64,000 nt of DNA from Tragulus kanchil (lineage: Eukaryota; Chordata; Mammalia; Artiodactyla; Tragulidae), in NCBI GenBank assembly GCA_022376925.1, contig JAIOJX010000032.1:115917979-115981978 (forward strand). Direction: 5' to 3'. Below the pieces are notes generated by a model, which did not search any database, was not told where the DNA came from, and was given only the letters and a program-made list of their open reading frames with translations. Below are positions 25,820 to 39,990 of this stretch, piece after piece (within the stretch, counting starts at the first letter, position 1; the number at the start of each line of letters is the position of its first letter). The translations under genes were made by a program, and so were the position numbers.

Positions 25820-26186
25820 TAGGGCTTCCCTGGTAGCTCAGTGGTAAAGAGCTCGCCTATCAATGTGGGAGACACAAGTACGATCCCTGATCCAGGAAGA
25901 TCCCACATGCTGTTGAGCAACTAAGCCCGTAAGCCACAACTATTGAGCCTGTGCTCTAGAACCTCGGAGCCACAACTATTGAGCCCATGTGTCACAACTA
26001 CAGAAGCCCGTGAGCCTTAGAGCCCAAGTTCCATGACAAGAAAAATCATGGCAACAAGAAATCTGCTCACCTCAACTACAGAGTAGCCCCCACTCCCTGC
26101 AACTAGAAAAGAGCCTGCAGCAGCAATGAAAACCCAGAAGAGCCATGAATAAATAAATAAACAAATAAGTAAATTTTTTTTAAAAA
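25820..26186 (+). mobile_element. tRNA-derived SINE (right copy)
   Basis: Repeat of 24724-25090 in duplicate pair 7. Confidence 0.9.
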
Positions 26187-26547
26187 AGGACATTTCTTCA
26201 TTTAGTCCTCCTATCCAGGAAACACTCATGGGTGAAGTGATACAATAGTTCGGAAATTCTTCCTCCCAGAAGAAAATGTGAAGGTCCTATACAATGGTCA
26301 TTTCCTGTGCTTGGCTTTCCAGCCTCTGTGCCTCTTCATCTTGAAAGAGGACCTCAACTGTCCCTTAGGGAATCACCCCTTTATCACTCATCAGTCATGT
26401 GGTTTTGGGAAGGGGAGCAGGTGACGTGGGGTATGTCATCCTCTAACTGCAGTAATTGATCTGGAGCCAGGCATATGACCTAAGTTGGTCCAGTGATGCT
26501 CAGGACTTTCTTGGGAACCCTTGGGAAACACATGCTCTCTTAAAAAC

Positions 26548-26660
26548 AATTTTTTGATTGCATCCCATGTGGGATCCTACTTTCCTGATGAGAGATCAAA
26601 TCTGTGTCCCCTTGCATTGGAAGTGTGGCGTCTTAACCACTGGATCACCACGGAAATCCT
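26548..26660 (-). mobile_element. Short tRNA-derived SINE
   Basis: Reverse head ggatcaccacggaaatcct. Confidence 0.75.
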
Positions 26661-26675
26661 ACATGCTCTGTTTTT

Positions 26676-26828
26676 TTTTTTTTTTTTAAATTGCTTCATT
26701 TATCTTAATTTGGCTGCACTGGGTCTTAGTTGTGGCATGTGGGATCTAGTTCCCTGACCAGGGATCAAACCTAGGCCCCCTGCATTAGAAGCATAGAGTC
26801 TTAACCACTGGACCACCAGGGAAGTCCC
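26676..26828 (-). mobile_element. tRNA-derived SINE
   Basis: Reverse head ggaccaccagggaagtcccc; direct repeat catgctctgttttt at both ends. Confidence 0.88.
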
Positions 26829-27308
26829 CATGCTCTGTTTTTGATGTGACTGAGTTAAGAAGGATCAGGTCTGGAGCATCTGAGGACCACAGCATATGGA
26901 GATCTATGAATACAGAAGAGAATAGAGAGGAGAAACAAAGGAAAAGAGGGAGAGACCAACTATTGATGACATTTTTGGATCTAGTCAAGTTTGAAATATG
27001 AACTTCCATTCTCTGGACATTTCAGTTAAGTAGGCTAATAATTTCTACTTTTTCCTGGTCCAATATGAGTTAGTTTTCTGTAATTCACAGTCAAGAGGAT
27101 GCAGACTAGCAAAGTATCAATGGAGCACATGAGACAGAGGAACAACTAGCCTAGGACCACCTGTGCCACCACCTCTGGGTCCATCCTGAGGGCTAGTAGG
27201 TCCCCACTGATAACTAGGAAGCCAAGGTCCCATGTGGTTTGAACGACAAGGACAACATGAGCCCAATAGGCAACAGAGACCCCAGAATCTCTCTAGAACA
27301 GAACTCAC

Positions 27309-27377
27309 CTGCTCACAGCTGATAAGAAGATGCCAATGGACCTGAGCAGCTTTTCTAAATGCAAGCCAGTCATGTAG
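27309..27377 (-). CDS. ARMH1: ARMH1 coding exon (intact left copy)
   Basis: A 69-base exon encoding YMTGLHLEKLLRSIGIFLSA then VS, with split codons at both ends. The acceptor is atatag before 27377 and the donor GTGAGT starts at 27308. The first base C completes a serine codon whose first two bases (TC) end the exon at 37.1 kb, and it finishes on AG, completed by the T of the 24.5 kb exon. These interlocking phases are strong evidence that the exon calls belong to one gene. The right copy of this block starts inside the exon and is damaged. Confidence 0.86.
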
Positions 27378-28270
27378 CTATATGACAAGTTAAAGAGTGA
27401 ATTTCAGGGTGGTTTTCCATCCTGTGTCTGATCCCGGGTACCACCTATAGCCCAGGATGACCAACAACCAAACTGTGTCCTTTATCTGAGAGGGGCCACT
27501 AGGTTGAAGGGGCAGGTGGATGAAGGGTGCTGGCAGGCATGTTCATGGTTCTTAAGGAAGCTCTCCTGGGGCAGTTCAGCCACTCTGGCTCAGATAGACT
27601 TTCTAGTGAGTAAGAGGCTCTTATGAATAGAAGGTTCAGGAAGAAAGCTGGGGGTCAATTTCCCAACCCTCCCTATACCATGACCATTCCACCCTTGGGT
27701 CTCAGCACAGTTCATTACTTGTGCCTCATTCTCGGACTTCTCTACAAAATAGTCAGCTTCATCATTAATTCTCAATTTTGTACTTGCTCAAAGCTTTATC
27801 CTGGAGGTCACTATCTTTATGAAGAATTGTGTATCTTCCTAATAAGAACAACAGGAGATGGTGGAAAAATTAAACTCTGATTTAAAACAACCTCAGTACT
27901 TAATGTTATTTTTTAATGTGAGTCTTTGCAAAAAGCTTCATTGTGATAAAGCACCCAGAGCACGCATCAGCTCAGATGCAAGGTATGAAATCAAGCCACA
28001 ACAGAAAAGGAACCAGTCAACAATTACTAGGCTCATAACACATCATGGGCTCTTAGAACACTTAAGAAATTAGCTGAAATTATTGCAGCTCATGGAGGAT
28101 GACTGAGAGCTTCCAAGACTGATAAAGCCTAATGTAATGGGTTGGAGGTAATGGTGCTTTGTTGGGGAGGGAGGGGGCATGAGGCAAATTATCTCAGCTG
28201 CACCCCGGTTCCCCGGGTGCCAATAGAAGTCGAGACAGATTGGCTCATTAGGAAAGGCTCTTACTGCAAA
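27378..28270. other. ARMH1: ARMH1 intron with non-repeat, possibly conserved sequence
   Basis: No transposable element recognised. The part from about 27890 to 28270 is AT-rich, repeat-free and contains homeodomain-like TAAT cores. It is duplicated at 28410-29303. Confidence 0.4.
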
Positions 28271-28365
28271 AACAGTGTTTGCTCTGGAGCCAGGCTGCCC
28301 TGCCTGTTGCCATTGTAGCAGGACAAGGCAACAGAGACCCCAGAATCTCTTGAACAGTCAAAGGG

Positions 28366-28410
28366 GCAATGGACCTGAGCAGCTTTTCTAAATGCAAGCC
28401 AGTCATGTAG
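28366..28410 (-). pseudogene. ARMH1: ARMH1 exon, second copy lacking its donor side
   Basis: Right copy (offset 1033) of the exon at 27309-27377. The acceptor side and about 45 bases are preserved, but the donor side is replaced by unrelated bases around 28355-28366, right beside the duplication junction near 28320. About 25 bases are lost relative to the left copy, including the GT donor. The break lies where the right copy begins, so it is probably a low-quality contig start. Confidence 0.7.
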
Positions 28411-29601
28411 CTATATGACAAGTTAAAGAGTGAATTTCAGGGTGGTTTTCCATCCTGTGTCTGATCCCGGGTACCACCTATAGCCCAGGATGACCAACAA
28501 CCAAACTGTGTCCTTTATCTGAGAGGGGCCACTAGGTTGAAGGGGCAGGTGGATGAAGGGTGCTGGCAGGCATGTTCATGGTTCTTAAGGAAGCTCTCCT
28601 GGGGCAGTTCAGCCACTCTGGCTCAGATAGACTTTCTAGTGAGTAAGAGGCTCTTATGAATAGAAGGTTCAGGAAGAAAGCTGGGGGTCAATTTCCCAAC
28701 CCTCCCTATACCATGACCATTCCACCCTTGGGTCTCAGCACAGTTCATTACTTGTGCCTCATTCTCGGACTTCTCTACAAAATAGTCAGCTTCATCATTA
28801 ATTCTCAATTTTGTACTTGCTCAAAGCTTTATCCTGGAGGTCACTATCTTTATGAAGAATTGTGTATCTTCCTAATAAGAACAACAGGAGATGGTGGAAA
28901 AATTAAACTCTGATTTAAAACAACCTCAGTACTTAATGTTATTTTTTAATGTGAGTCTTTGCAAAAAGCTTCATTGTGATAAAGCACCCAGAGCACGCAT
29001 CAGCTCAGATGCAAGGTATGAAATCAAGCCACAACAGAAAAGGAACCAGTCAACAATTACTAGGCTCATAACACATCATGGGCTCTTAGAACACTTAAGA
29101 AATTAGCTGAAATTATTGCAGCTCATGGAGGATGACTGAGAGCTTCCAAGACTGATAAAGCCTAATGTAATGGGTTGGAGGTAATGGTGCTTTGTTGGGG
29201 AGGGAGGGGGCATGAGGCAAATTATCTCAGCTGCACCCCGGTTCCCCGGGTGCCAATAGAAGTCGAGACAGATTGGCTCATTAGGAAAGGCTCTTACTGC
29301 AAAAACAGTGTTTGCTCTGGAGCCAGGCTGCCCTGCCTGTTGCCATTGTAGCCGGAGGCCAGGCTACCAGCTCATCACCCTGCTTCCCCGAAACCCCAGC
29401 TCCCCCATTCCTGCCTCCGTGCCTTCTCAGTGCCTCTTTTCTTCAGTCACCAGCGAGGCATGACCCACTTTTGACACCTTCTTTTTCCTCTGTCCCAGAC
29501 TAGCCTTATTTTCATAACCACTCGCTCTAAGTATTTCTGGTTCATTATTGCCAGCAATTAGTTCCAGAAGTTTGCCACTTCTGTGAAGCTATCACCAGTG
29601 G

Positions 29602-29830
29602 CTAACACGTGCTAAGCATTTATTGTGTGCCAGGCACTGTGCTAACAGCTCTCCTTGCCTGGTCTCAGTTAACCGTCACCACAGCCTTCAGTGGGTGCTA
29701 TCAGTATTTCCATTTCCTTCATGAGGAAATAACTCCAGACAGGTTAATGACCTGTTCAAGGTCCCCAGATTAACTGATGGAACTGGGATATGAACCTAGG
29801 CAGCCTAACTCAGTGTCTGAATTCTTATTG
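29602..29830 (+). mobile_element. MIR SINE (left copy)
   Basis: Contains tgtgtgccaggcactgtgct and tccccagattaactgatgga. Confidence 0.85.
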
Positions 29831-29869
29831 TCAGGTCACCCTTCCTGCATGGTTTCCTTAGATGCTGTT

Positions 29870-30060
29870 GGAAGTAGGACTGTGTCAAGTGGATGGCGTA
29901 TGGGCTTTGAAGCCAGACCATGCATTTCAATCCTCATCTCTGTACCTACTAATAAATTATTCAACCTTTTCAAGGCTCATCTTTCTAATCTGTAAATGGG
30001 GCAATACCTATTAGGTATTGGTATTAGTAGGGTCAAGTGAGACATTTTATGGTACACAGA
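29870..30060 (+). mobile_element. MIR SINE (left copy)
   Basis: Contains ggctttgaagccagaccatg and ctaatctgtaaatggggcaa. Confidence 0.7.
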
Positions 30061-30071
30061 GTTCACTGCCT

Positions 30072-30262
30072 AAAGTATGAAAGTCACTCAGTTGTGTCTG
30101 ACTCTTTGTGACCCCATGGACAAGCCATGGAATTCTTCAGGAAAGAATACTGGATGGGTAGCCTTTCCCTTCTCCAGTGGTGCTTCCTGACACAGGAATT
30201 GAACCAGGGTCTCCTACACTGCAGGTGGATTCTTTACCAGCTGAACTACAAGATAAGTCTAG
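30072..30262 (-). mobile_element. Bov-tA SINE (left copy)
   Basis: Contains cactcagttgtgtctgactc, tttgtgaccccatggac and gaattgaaccagggtctcct, in reverse orientation. Confidence 0.92.
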
Positions 30263-30710
30263 AGCATAAAAAGACTCAGTATATGGTAACTAATAATTGT
30301 TGTCTTTATAATATACAAATTCTTAGTTTTACTTATCAGTTCTGGAAGTTTACATTTAATAAAGGAATTTGAAGCTAATGTGGGATGAGGTGGCAGTCAA
30401 TTTTATAAAACATAATGATTTTGCTCTGGAGCCAGGCTGCCCTGCCTGTTGCCATTGTAGCCGGAGGCCAGGCTACCAGCTCATCACCCTGCTTCCCCGA
30501 AACCCCAGCTCCCCCATTCCTGCCTCCGTGCCTTCTCAGTGCCTCTTTTCTTCAGTCACCAGCGAGGCATGACCCACTTTTGACACCTTCTTTTTCCTCT
30601 GTCCCAGACTAGCCTTATTTTCATAACCACTCGCTCTAAGTATTTCTGGTTCATTATTGCCAGCAATTAGTTCCAGAAGTTTGCCACTTCTGTGAAGCTA
30701 TCACCAGTGG

Positions 30711-30939
30711 CTAACACGTGCTAAGCATTTATTGTGTGCCAGGCACTGTGCTAACAGCTCTCCTTGCCTGGTCTCAGTTAACCGTCACCACAGCCTTCAG
30801 TGGGTGCTATCAGTATTTCCATTTCCTTCATGAGGAAATAACTCCAGACAGGTTAATGACCTGTTCAAGGTCCCCAGATTAACTGATGGAACTGGGATAT
30901 GAACCTAGGCAGCCTAACTCAGTGTCTGAATTCTTATTG
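30711..30939 (+). mobile_element. MIR SINE (right copy)
   Basis: Repeat of 29602-29830 in duplicate pair 9. Confidence 0.85.
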
Positions 30940-30978
30940 TCAGGTCACCCTTCCTGCATGGTTTCCTTAGATGCTGTT

Positions 30979-31170
30979 GGAAGTAGGACTGTGTCAAGTG
31001 GATGGCGTATGGGCTTTGAAGCCAGACCATGCATTTCAATCCTCATCTCTGTACCTACTAATAAATTATTCAACCTTTTCAAGGCTCATCTTTCTAATCT
31101 GTAAAATGGGGCAATACCTATTAGGTATTGGTATTAGTAGGGTCAAGTGAGACATTTTATGGTACACAGA
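30979..31170 (+). mobile_element. MIR SINE (right copy)
   Basis: Repeat of 29870-30060, with one extra A in the right copy. Confidence 0.7.
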
Positions 31171-31181
31171 GTTCACTGCCT

Positions 31182-31372
31182 AAAGTATGAAAGTCACTCA
31201 GTTGTGTCTGACTCTTTGTGACCCCATGGACAAGCCATGGAATTCTTCAGGAAAGAATACTGGATGGGTAGCCTTTCCCTTCTCCAGTGGTGCTTCCTGA
31301 CACAGGAATTGAACCAGGGTCTCCTACACTGCAGGTGGATTCTTTACCAGCTGAACTACAAGATAAGTCTAG
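31182..31372 (-). mobile_element. Bov-tA SINE (right copy)
   Basis: Repeat of 30072-30262. Confidence 0.92.
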
Positions 31373-31732
31373 AGCATAAAAAGACTCAGTATATGGTAAC
31401 TAATAATTGTTGTCTTTATAATATACAAATTCTTAGTTTTACTTATCAGTTCTGGAAGTTTACATTTAATAAAGGAATTTGAAGCTAATGTGGGATGAGG
31501 TGGCAGTCAATTTTATAAAACATAATGATGCTATGTTGATTTGTTTTCCTTCAAATCCACCATAACTGGAGGGCTGTGGAGAAGTGGGGAGGGGGTCACT
31601 GATTCAAAATGTTGTCTCCTCAGCCAGTCTGTTTTCTCCGTTGTATAACAAGGTCACAGAAAGTTAGCAAATTATGAATAATTTCAGGTGTAGAAACTGA
31701 ATATACAACTATATATTAAAAGTATGGTTCAA

Positions 31733-31865
31733 GAGTTCCCTGCTTGCCTAGTGGTTAGGACTCTGTACTTTCACTGTGGTGTCCCGGGTTCAGTCCCTGG
31801 TCAGGGAAATGGGATCCCACAAGCTGCACAGTGTGACCAAAAAAACAAAAACAAAAACAAAAACA
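31733..31865 (+). mobile_element. Short tRNA-derived SINE with (CAAAAA)n tail
   Basis: Head gttccctgcttgcctagtgg, B box gggttcagtcc, tail of CAAAAA repeats at 31838-31865. Confidence 0.82.
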
Positions 31866-32330
31866 AAGAAGAAGCATGCTCATTAAATAAACATTGAGTG
31901 TCCACTAAATATTGGGTGCTTTGGCACTTAGGATGTGGAGAAAAATGATACAATGCCTCCTCAGTTAACAAGCACAATGACTGAGGAAGAAGAGGGCAAC
32001 ATACAGAATTCTTAGAAACACTAACATTTAAGAGGTGGCCCACATCAATAAGTCAATACATATCACAGTTTTAAACAAAGTTAGCATCTGGTCCTGAACA
32101 TGGATAACCCTGCCTCACTCATGTCACCCATTGGTGGAATGGAAAATGTCAAGTTAGTGACAGCCTTGGTGAAGTTAGGGTCATGAGTTGTGTGGATGAA
32201 GCCAGATGGTCAGGCTGATGTTTTTCAAAATATCACCTTCAGAGGGATCTTCAACTGGGAGGGGACATGGGTAAATCTAGGGCTGATTCATGTTGATGTT
32301 TGGTAGAAACCAACACAATATTATAAAGCA

Positions 32331-32358
32331 GTATTAAAAATAAATAAATAAATAAAAA
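32331..32358. repeat. (TAAA)n simple repeat
   Basis: Short A-rich tetranucleotide run, duplicated near 33442-33469. Confidence 0.85.
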
Positions 32359-32654
32359 ATCATCTGCAGATTACTGGCCCAGTCTCACCCAGGGCTGTTT
32401 TGACAGAGTCCACGGACCCAGCCTTAATCTACTAAATCGAAACCTGGGGGTCAGGGACAGACTTGTTATCTGCATTTTAAACCTATTTTGTGCACATTAG
32501 TATCTGAGGATGTTGGGGCTAACCTAAAGATGTATTCAGAGGACTCCTTGGACTGTGTCCTAGGCCTGAGTCTGATTAATAATTTTATCAATGGTTAACT
32601 GTAAGTAAAGAAAGCTGTGTTTACTGAAGCCTTTAGTTCTGCTTAGTGGCAGAT

Positions 32655-32955
32655 TCTCTGGCTCATTCATTCCTTGTTTAACAAACATGTATTAAGCACC
32701 CATTATGTGCCAGGCATGTGCTAGGTATTAGAAATACAGACATGAGTAGAACAGATGTAATTCCTGCCCTTGTTGTAGAGTTTACAGTCCAGTGGAGGAA
32801 GAGAGATCAACATCTCAGATAATAACCAGATGTTAAGCACCATGAATTTATTTAACAGGGAAACATAAGCTAGTCTGGAGCTATGGAAAGGGCTCCCTGA
32901 GAAAGTGATGTTTGGATTGAAACCTGAATAATGAAGAGGAATTAGTCAAATAAAG
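32655..32955 (-). mobile_element. L2 3' region (left copy)
   Basis: Contains aacaaacatgtattaagcac, ttatgtgccaggcatgtgct and agagtttacagtccagtgga, a reverse L2 end. Confidence 0.65.
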
Positions 32956-33013
32956 GGAAGATTTAAGAGACAGGGTTCAGGCAAAGAGAAAAATACATAA
33001 GAAAAAGGTTTGA

Positions 33014-33252
33014 GGACTTCCCTGGTGGTACATTGGATAATAATTTAATTAGCTATACAGGGGACCTGGGCTTGATCTCTGATCTGGGAATATCCCACAT
33101 GCCACGGAGCAGTGAGGCCCCTGCACAAGAACTACTAAGCCAGAGCTCTAGAGCCCATGAGCTGCAACTACTGAAGCCAATGCCGTAACAATAGAAGCTA
33201 CCATAATGAGAAGCCTGTGCACTGCAATGAAGTGTAACCTCTGCTCGCCACT
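33014..33252 (+). mobile_element. tRNA-derived SINE, truncated left copy
   Basis: Head gacttccctggtggtacatt; cut at the pair 10 junction. Confidence 0.85.
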
Positions 33253-33767
33253 GAAACCTGCAAGTTAGTGACAGCCTTGGTGAAGTTAGGGTCATGAGTT
33301 GTGTGGATGAAGCCAGATGGTCAGGCTGATGTTTTTCAAAATATCACCTTCAGAGGGATCTTCAACTGGGAGGGGACATGGGTAAATCTAGGGCTGATTC
33401 ATGTTGATGTTTGGTAGAAACCAACACAATATTATAAAGCAGTATTAAAAATAAATAAATAAATAAAAAATCATCTGCAGATTACTGGCCCAGTCTCACC
33501 CAGGGCTGTTTTGACAGAGTCCACGGACCCAGCCTTAATCTACTAAATCGAAACCTGGGGGTCAGGGACAGACTTGTTATCTGCATTTTAAACCTATTTT
33601 GTGCACATTAGTATCTGAGGATGTTGGGGCTAACCTAAAGATGTATTCAGAGGACTCCCCTTGGACTGTGTCCTAGGCCTGAGTCTGATTAATAATTTTA
33701 TCAATGGTTAACTGTAAGTAAAGAAAGCTGTGTTTACTGAAGCCTTTAGTTCTGCTTAGTGGCAGAT

Positions 33768-34068
33768 TCTCTGGCTCATTCATTCCTTGTTTAACAAACA
33801 TGTATTAAGCACCCATTATGTGCCAGGCATGTGCTAGGTATTAGAAATACAGACATGAGTAGAACAGATGTAATTCCTGCCCTTGTTGTAGAGTTTACAG
33901 TCCAGTGGAGGAAGAGAGATCAACATCTCAGATAATAACCAGATGTTAAGCACCATGAATTTATTTAACAGGGAAACATAAGCTAGTCTGGAGCTATGGA
34001 AAGGGCTCCCTGAGAAAGTGATGTTTGGATTGAAACCTGAATAATGAAGAGGAATTAGTCAAATAAAG
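33768..34068 (-). mobile_element. L2 3' region (right copy)
   Basis: Repeat of 32655-32955 in duplicate pair 10. Confidence 0.65.
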
Positions 34069-34126
34069 GGAAGATTTAAGAGACAGGGTTCAGGCAAAGA
34101 GAAAAATACATAAGAAAAAGGTTTGA

Positions 34127-34436
34127 GGACTTCCCTGGTGGTACATTGGATAATAATTTAATTAGCTATACAGGGGACCTGGGCTTGATCTCTGATCTGG
34201 GAATATCCCACATGCCACGGAGCAGTGAGGCCCCTGCACAAGAACTACTAAGCCAGAGCTCTAGAGCCCATGAGCTGCAACTACTGAAGCCAATGCCGTA
34301 ACAATAGAAGCTACCATAATGAGAAGCCTGTGCACTGCAATGAAGTGTAACCTCTGCTCGCCACTAGAGAAAGCCCGTGCACAGCAATGAAGACTCAGCT
34401 CAGCCAGAAAAACATAAATAATAAATACATTTAAAA
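34127..34436 (+). mobile_element. tRNA-derived SINE (CHR-2-like), complete right copy
   Basis: Same element with its 3' part (gagaaagcccgtgcacagca) intact; near-direct repeat of aaaaaggtttgagga on each side. Confidence 0.88.
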
Positions 34437-34449
34437 AAGGTCTGAGGAG

Positions 34450-35024
34450 AATCCATGGAGTGCTACCACCCACCATTCAAACTATCACCATGATGGGAAC
34501 TGCTTCTGTCTTCAGCCCTCATCTGTTCTGGGGCTCCTGAGCGCAGGGGACTCAAATACAACATGTTCTCAATCAAACATACGCACCTCCAAACCCACTC
34601 CTTTCCTTACATTCTCTTCGCATGTAATGACACCCCATTCACCTGGCCTCCCAAGCCAGAGATGTGAGAGTCCCTCTGTGGGAGACAAGTGGAGGTGGCA
34701 GTTGGGTTAATAGGTTTGGGACTCAGATTCCAGAGAAATGGGGGTGGGAGACGTATCTGAGAGTCCTTAAGCAGGAGTGATCATGATATCCTGACAGTGG
34801 TTCATTTAGGGAGAATCTGAGAATGAGCAGAGAAGACGGCTCTGGTTGGAGTCCCACAAAACACCAACATAAGGGGTGGCTGAAGAGGAGCAGAATAGAC
34901 AGAAAGAAAAGAGAAAACCAAGAAAACTGGTATCACAGAGACCACAGGAAGTGCATGCATGCGCACGCGCGTGTGTGTGGTGATATGGTCTATAGAGCTT
35001 CTCTTTCTTTCCTTTTTTTTTTTT
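34450..35024. other. ARMH1: ARMH1 intron, no transposable element seen
   Basis: Contains a short alternating purine-pyrimidine tract at 34951-34979; otherwise unremarkable. Confidence 0.4.
34951..34979. repeat. Alternating purine-pyrimidine tract, Z-DNA-prone
   Basis: A run of about 29 bases beginning gtgcatgcatgcgcacgcgc followed by gtgtgtgtg. Confidence 0.8.
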
Positions 35025-35411
35025 AATTGAGGTACAATTGACATAAATATTAGATTAGTTTTAGGGAAGAGTGTTTTGAGAAGTGGGAATGGTTGGTTGA
35101 CAAATGTGACTGAGAGGTCAAGTGTAAGGACTGAGGATGCGGTCACTGGGTTTCACAATTAGAAAAGCATTGCTAACCTTGGCAAGACCTGTCTCAGTGG
35201 AGTGGAGGGGCCAGAGGTCACATTGCAGTGGATGGAGGAGAAAGGGAGGCAGGGTAGGTCAACAGCTTTTTCAATAAGCATCAGCCCATAGGTGGAATAT
35301 AGGATCCAGACAAGGACTGAATTTCAATTTTTTTTTTTTTTTGAATTTCAATTTTTAAGTGAGAAGAGATGTGAGCATACATACACACTGATGAAAAAGC
35401 TGGTAATAAGG

Positions 35412-35576
35412 GACTTCCCTGGTGGTATAGTGGCTAAACCTCCATGCTCCCAATGCAGCGGGGCCCGGTTCTATCCCAGGTCAGGGAACTAGATCCCACA
35501 CACTGTGACAAAAAGATCCTGCATACTGCAACTAAGACCTGACACAGTCAAATAAATGAAAAAAATATATATTTGG
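35412..35576 (+). mobile_element. tRNA-derived SINE (left copy)
   Basis: Head gacttccctggtggtatagt; direct repeat aaaaagctggtaat(a/g)ag flanks it. Confidence 0.88.
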
Positions 35577-35653
35577 AAAAAGCTGGTAATGAGGTGAGAG
35601 TAAAGGCTATAGCAGAGAATGAGTAAATCCTTCGGGAGACAGGAAGGGATTCA

Positions 35654-36151
<498 letters not shown>

Positions 36152-36565
36152 CTACAGAAGCGGAAAGAGACAGCTTACCAAAGTCTTCAGACCCATGCAA
36201 GGCCTGTAGGCGTTTTAGGGAAGAGTGTTTTGAGAAGTGGGAATGGTTGGTTGACAAATGTGACTGAGAGGTCAAGTGTAAGGACTGAGGATGCGGTCAC
36301 TGGGTTTCACAATTAGAAAAGCATTGCTAACCTTGGCAAGACCTGTCTCAGTGGAGTGGAGGGGCCAGAGGTCACATTGCAGTGGATGGAGGAGAAAGGG
36401 AGGCAGGGTAGGTCAACAGCTTTTTCAATAAGCATCAGCCCATAGGTGGAATATAGGATCCAGACAAGGACTGAATTTCAATTTTTTTTTTTTTTTGAAT
36501 TTCAATTTTTAAGTGAGAAGAGATGTGAGCATACATACACACTGATGAAAAAGCTGGTAATAAGG

Positions 36566-36730
36566 GACTTCCCTGGTGGTATAGTGGCTAAACCTCCATG
36601 CTCCCAATGCAGCGGGGCCCGGTTCTATCCCAGGTCAGGGAACTAGATCCCACACACTGTGACAAAAAGATCCTGCATACTGCAACTAAGACCTGACACA
36701 GTCAAATAAATGAAAAAAATATATATTTGG
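36566..36730 (+). mobile_element. tRNA-derived SINE (right copy)
   Basis: Repeat of 35412-35576 in duplicate pair 11. Confidence 0.88.
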
Positions 36731-36807
36731 AAAAAGCTGGTAATGAGGTGAGAGTAAAGGCTATAGCAGAGAATGAGTAAATCCTTCGGGAGACAGGAAG
36801 GGATTCA

Positions 36808-38512
<1,705 letters not shown>

Positions 38513-38865
38513 GTGAATGACATTACAGCCTTAAGTCTGAGAATAACTTACAGAGGCCATGACCACCTTTAACAGCTAAACTGGCCTCAAGAAAATGGCG
38601 ATGTGTTGGCTGCCCTAGATCCCAGGAAGGAGGGGCTGAAACACCACTCATGCCCCTCCCCTGCCATGGATGGACCCTTCCTAGGATCAGAACTCAAAAG
38701 TGCCATCAGAGATGCCCCCAGCGACTCTGGAACACAAGGGTGGGAAACTTTCAGCCGGATGCTCTATACTATGGCCCCTTTAGGTTTCCTGGGATCACTC
38801 TTCCTCTATTAGCTTCTTCTTCCTTTTTTTAAACAGGAAAAGAAACTTGACAATGACAGCTTTAT

Positions 38866-38985
38866 TTTAAAATTTTTATTGGAGGATAGTTGCTTTCTAA
38901 TGCTGTGCTAGTTCCTGCTGTACAGCATGGTGAATCGGTTATACGTATACCTATATCTACTCTTTTCTTTTTGTTTTTAAATAAA
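38866..38985 (-). mobile_element. L1 3' UTR fragment (left copy)
   Basis: Contains tttttattggaggatagttg and tagttcctgctgtacagcat, resembling the reverse complement of artiodactyl L1 3' UTR. Confidence 0.65.
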
Positions 38986-39004
38986 GCACTAGTTTTTGGC
39001 TTTT

Positions 39005-39348
39005 TTAAAAAAGATTTATTTATTTATTTATTTATTTTGGGCGGGGGTCGGGTTGGGGACAGAGGGGAGCGGGCAGGCCACTTCTATTGGTCTTTCATTT
39101 CTCTATTTCATTTCTCTATTTTAATCCGTCTTTGTTCTTTTGGCTCCTGTGGGCCTCCCATCGCGGTGGCATCTGTCGTCGCAGAGCGCTGGCCCTGGGC
39201 GCATGCGCCCCTGAGCTCTGGCTCGGTAGTCGGACACATAGGTCCAGCCGCTCCACGGCACGTGGGATCTTCCCAGGCCAGGGATCGAACCGGCGCCCCT
39301 TGCACTGCAAGGCAGTGTCCTTACCCACTGGACCACCAGGGGAAGCCC
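39005..39348 (-). mobile_element. tRNA-derived SINE, long CpG-rich family (left copy)
   Basis: Reverse, full length, body gcgcatgcgcccctgagctc, five ATTT units at its left end. No clear target-site duplication. Confidence 0.9.
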
Positions 39349-39990
39349 TCTATCCTCTTCTTTAGATTTCCTTCTCCTGTTTGGCTCACCAGCGGCTTTA
39401 AGGGTGTTAGGGAAACAACTATAAGTCAAACCCATGTAGTAAAGTGCTGTGCTAGGGGCTAAGGGAGGTGTGGAGAGGCATGAGCCACTGCTGAGGCCTG
39501 GAGGAACTCCAAATCTCATGGGAGGTGGGAAGAACATGAGATTTAGAGTCAGACTGGGTTCAAGGGCCCGCCACCCGCCTGCTAGCCAGTGAAAAGTAAA
39601 AAGGCAGTAACACCTGCCTCCTCCTTTGCATCAGCATCTAGTGAATGACATTACAGCCTTAAGTCTGAGAATAACTTACAGAGGCCATGACCACCTTTAA
39701 CAGCTAAACTGGCCTCAAGAAAATGGCGATGTGTTGGCTGCCCTAGATCCCAGGAAGGAGGGGCTGAAACACCACTCATGCCCTCCTGCCATGGATGGAC
39801 CCTTCCTAGGATCAGAACTCAAAAGTGCCATCAGAGATGCCCCCAGCGACTCTGGAACACAAGGGTGGGAAACTTTCAGCCGGATGCTCTATACTATGGC
39901 CCCTTTAGGTTTCCTGGGATCACTCTTCCTCTATTAGCTTCTTCTTCCTTTTTTTAAACAGGAAAAGAAACTTGACAATGACAGCTTTAT

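Larger units (their letters stand above)
27269..29352. repeat. Tandem duplicate pair 8 (junction about 28320)
   Basis: 27269-28319 is repeated at 28320-29352 (offset 1058 falling to 1033). The right copy loses about 25 bases and is scrambled in its first 50 bases, destroying the donor side of an ARMH1 exon. Confidence 0.95.
29311..31529. repeat. Tandem duplicate pair 9 (junction about 30420)
   Basis: 29311-30419 is repeated at 30420-31529 (offset 1109, then 1110 after one A is gained in an A run near 31104). It overlaps the end of pair 8 by about 40 bases. Two MIRs and a Bov-tA SINE are doubled. Confidence 0.95.
32150..34365. repeat. Tandem duplicate pair 10 (junction about 33261)
   Basis: 32150-33252 is repeated at 33261-34365 (offset 1111, then 1113 after a CC gain near 33658). 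Eight unmatched bases precede the junction. The SINE at 33014 is truncated by the junction and complete at 34127. Confidence 0.95.

Noticed and set aside
38890..39462. 190-codon open frame, also present at 40015-40587
   Set aside because: It runs through an L1 3' UTR fragment and the reverse strand of a CpG-rich SINE; the length comes from the SINE's stop-poor antisense strand, not a gene.
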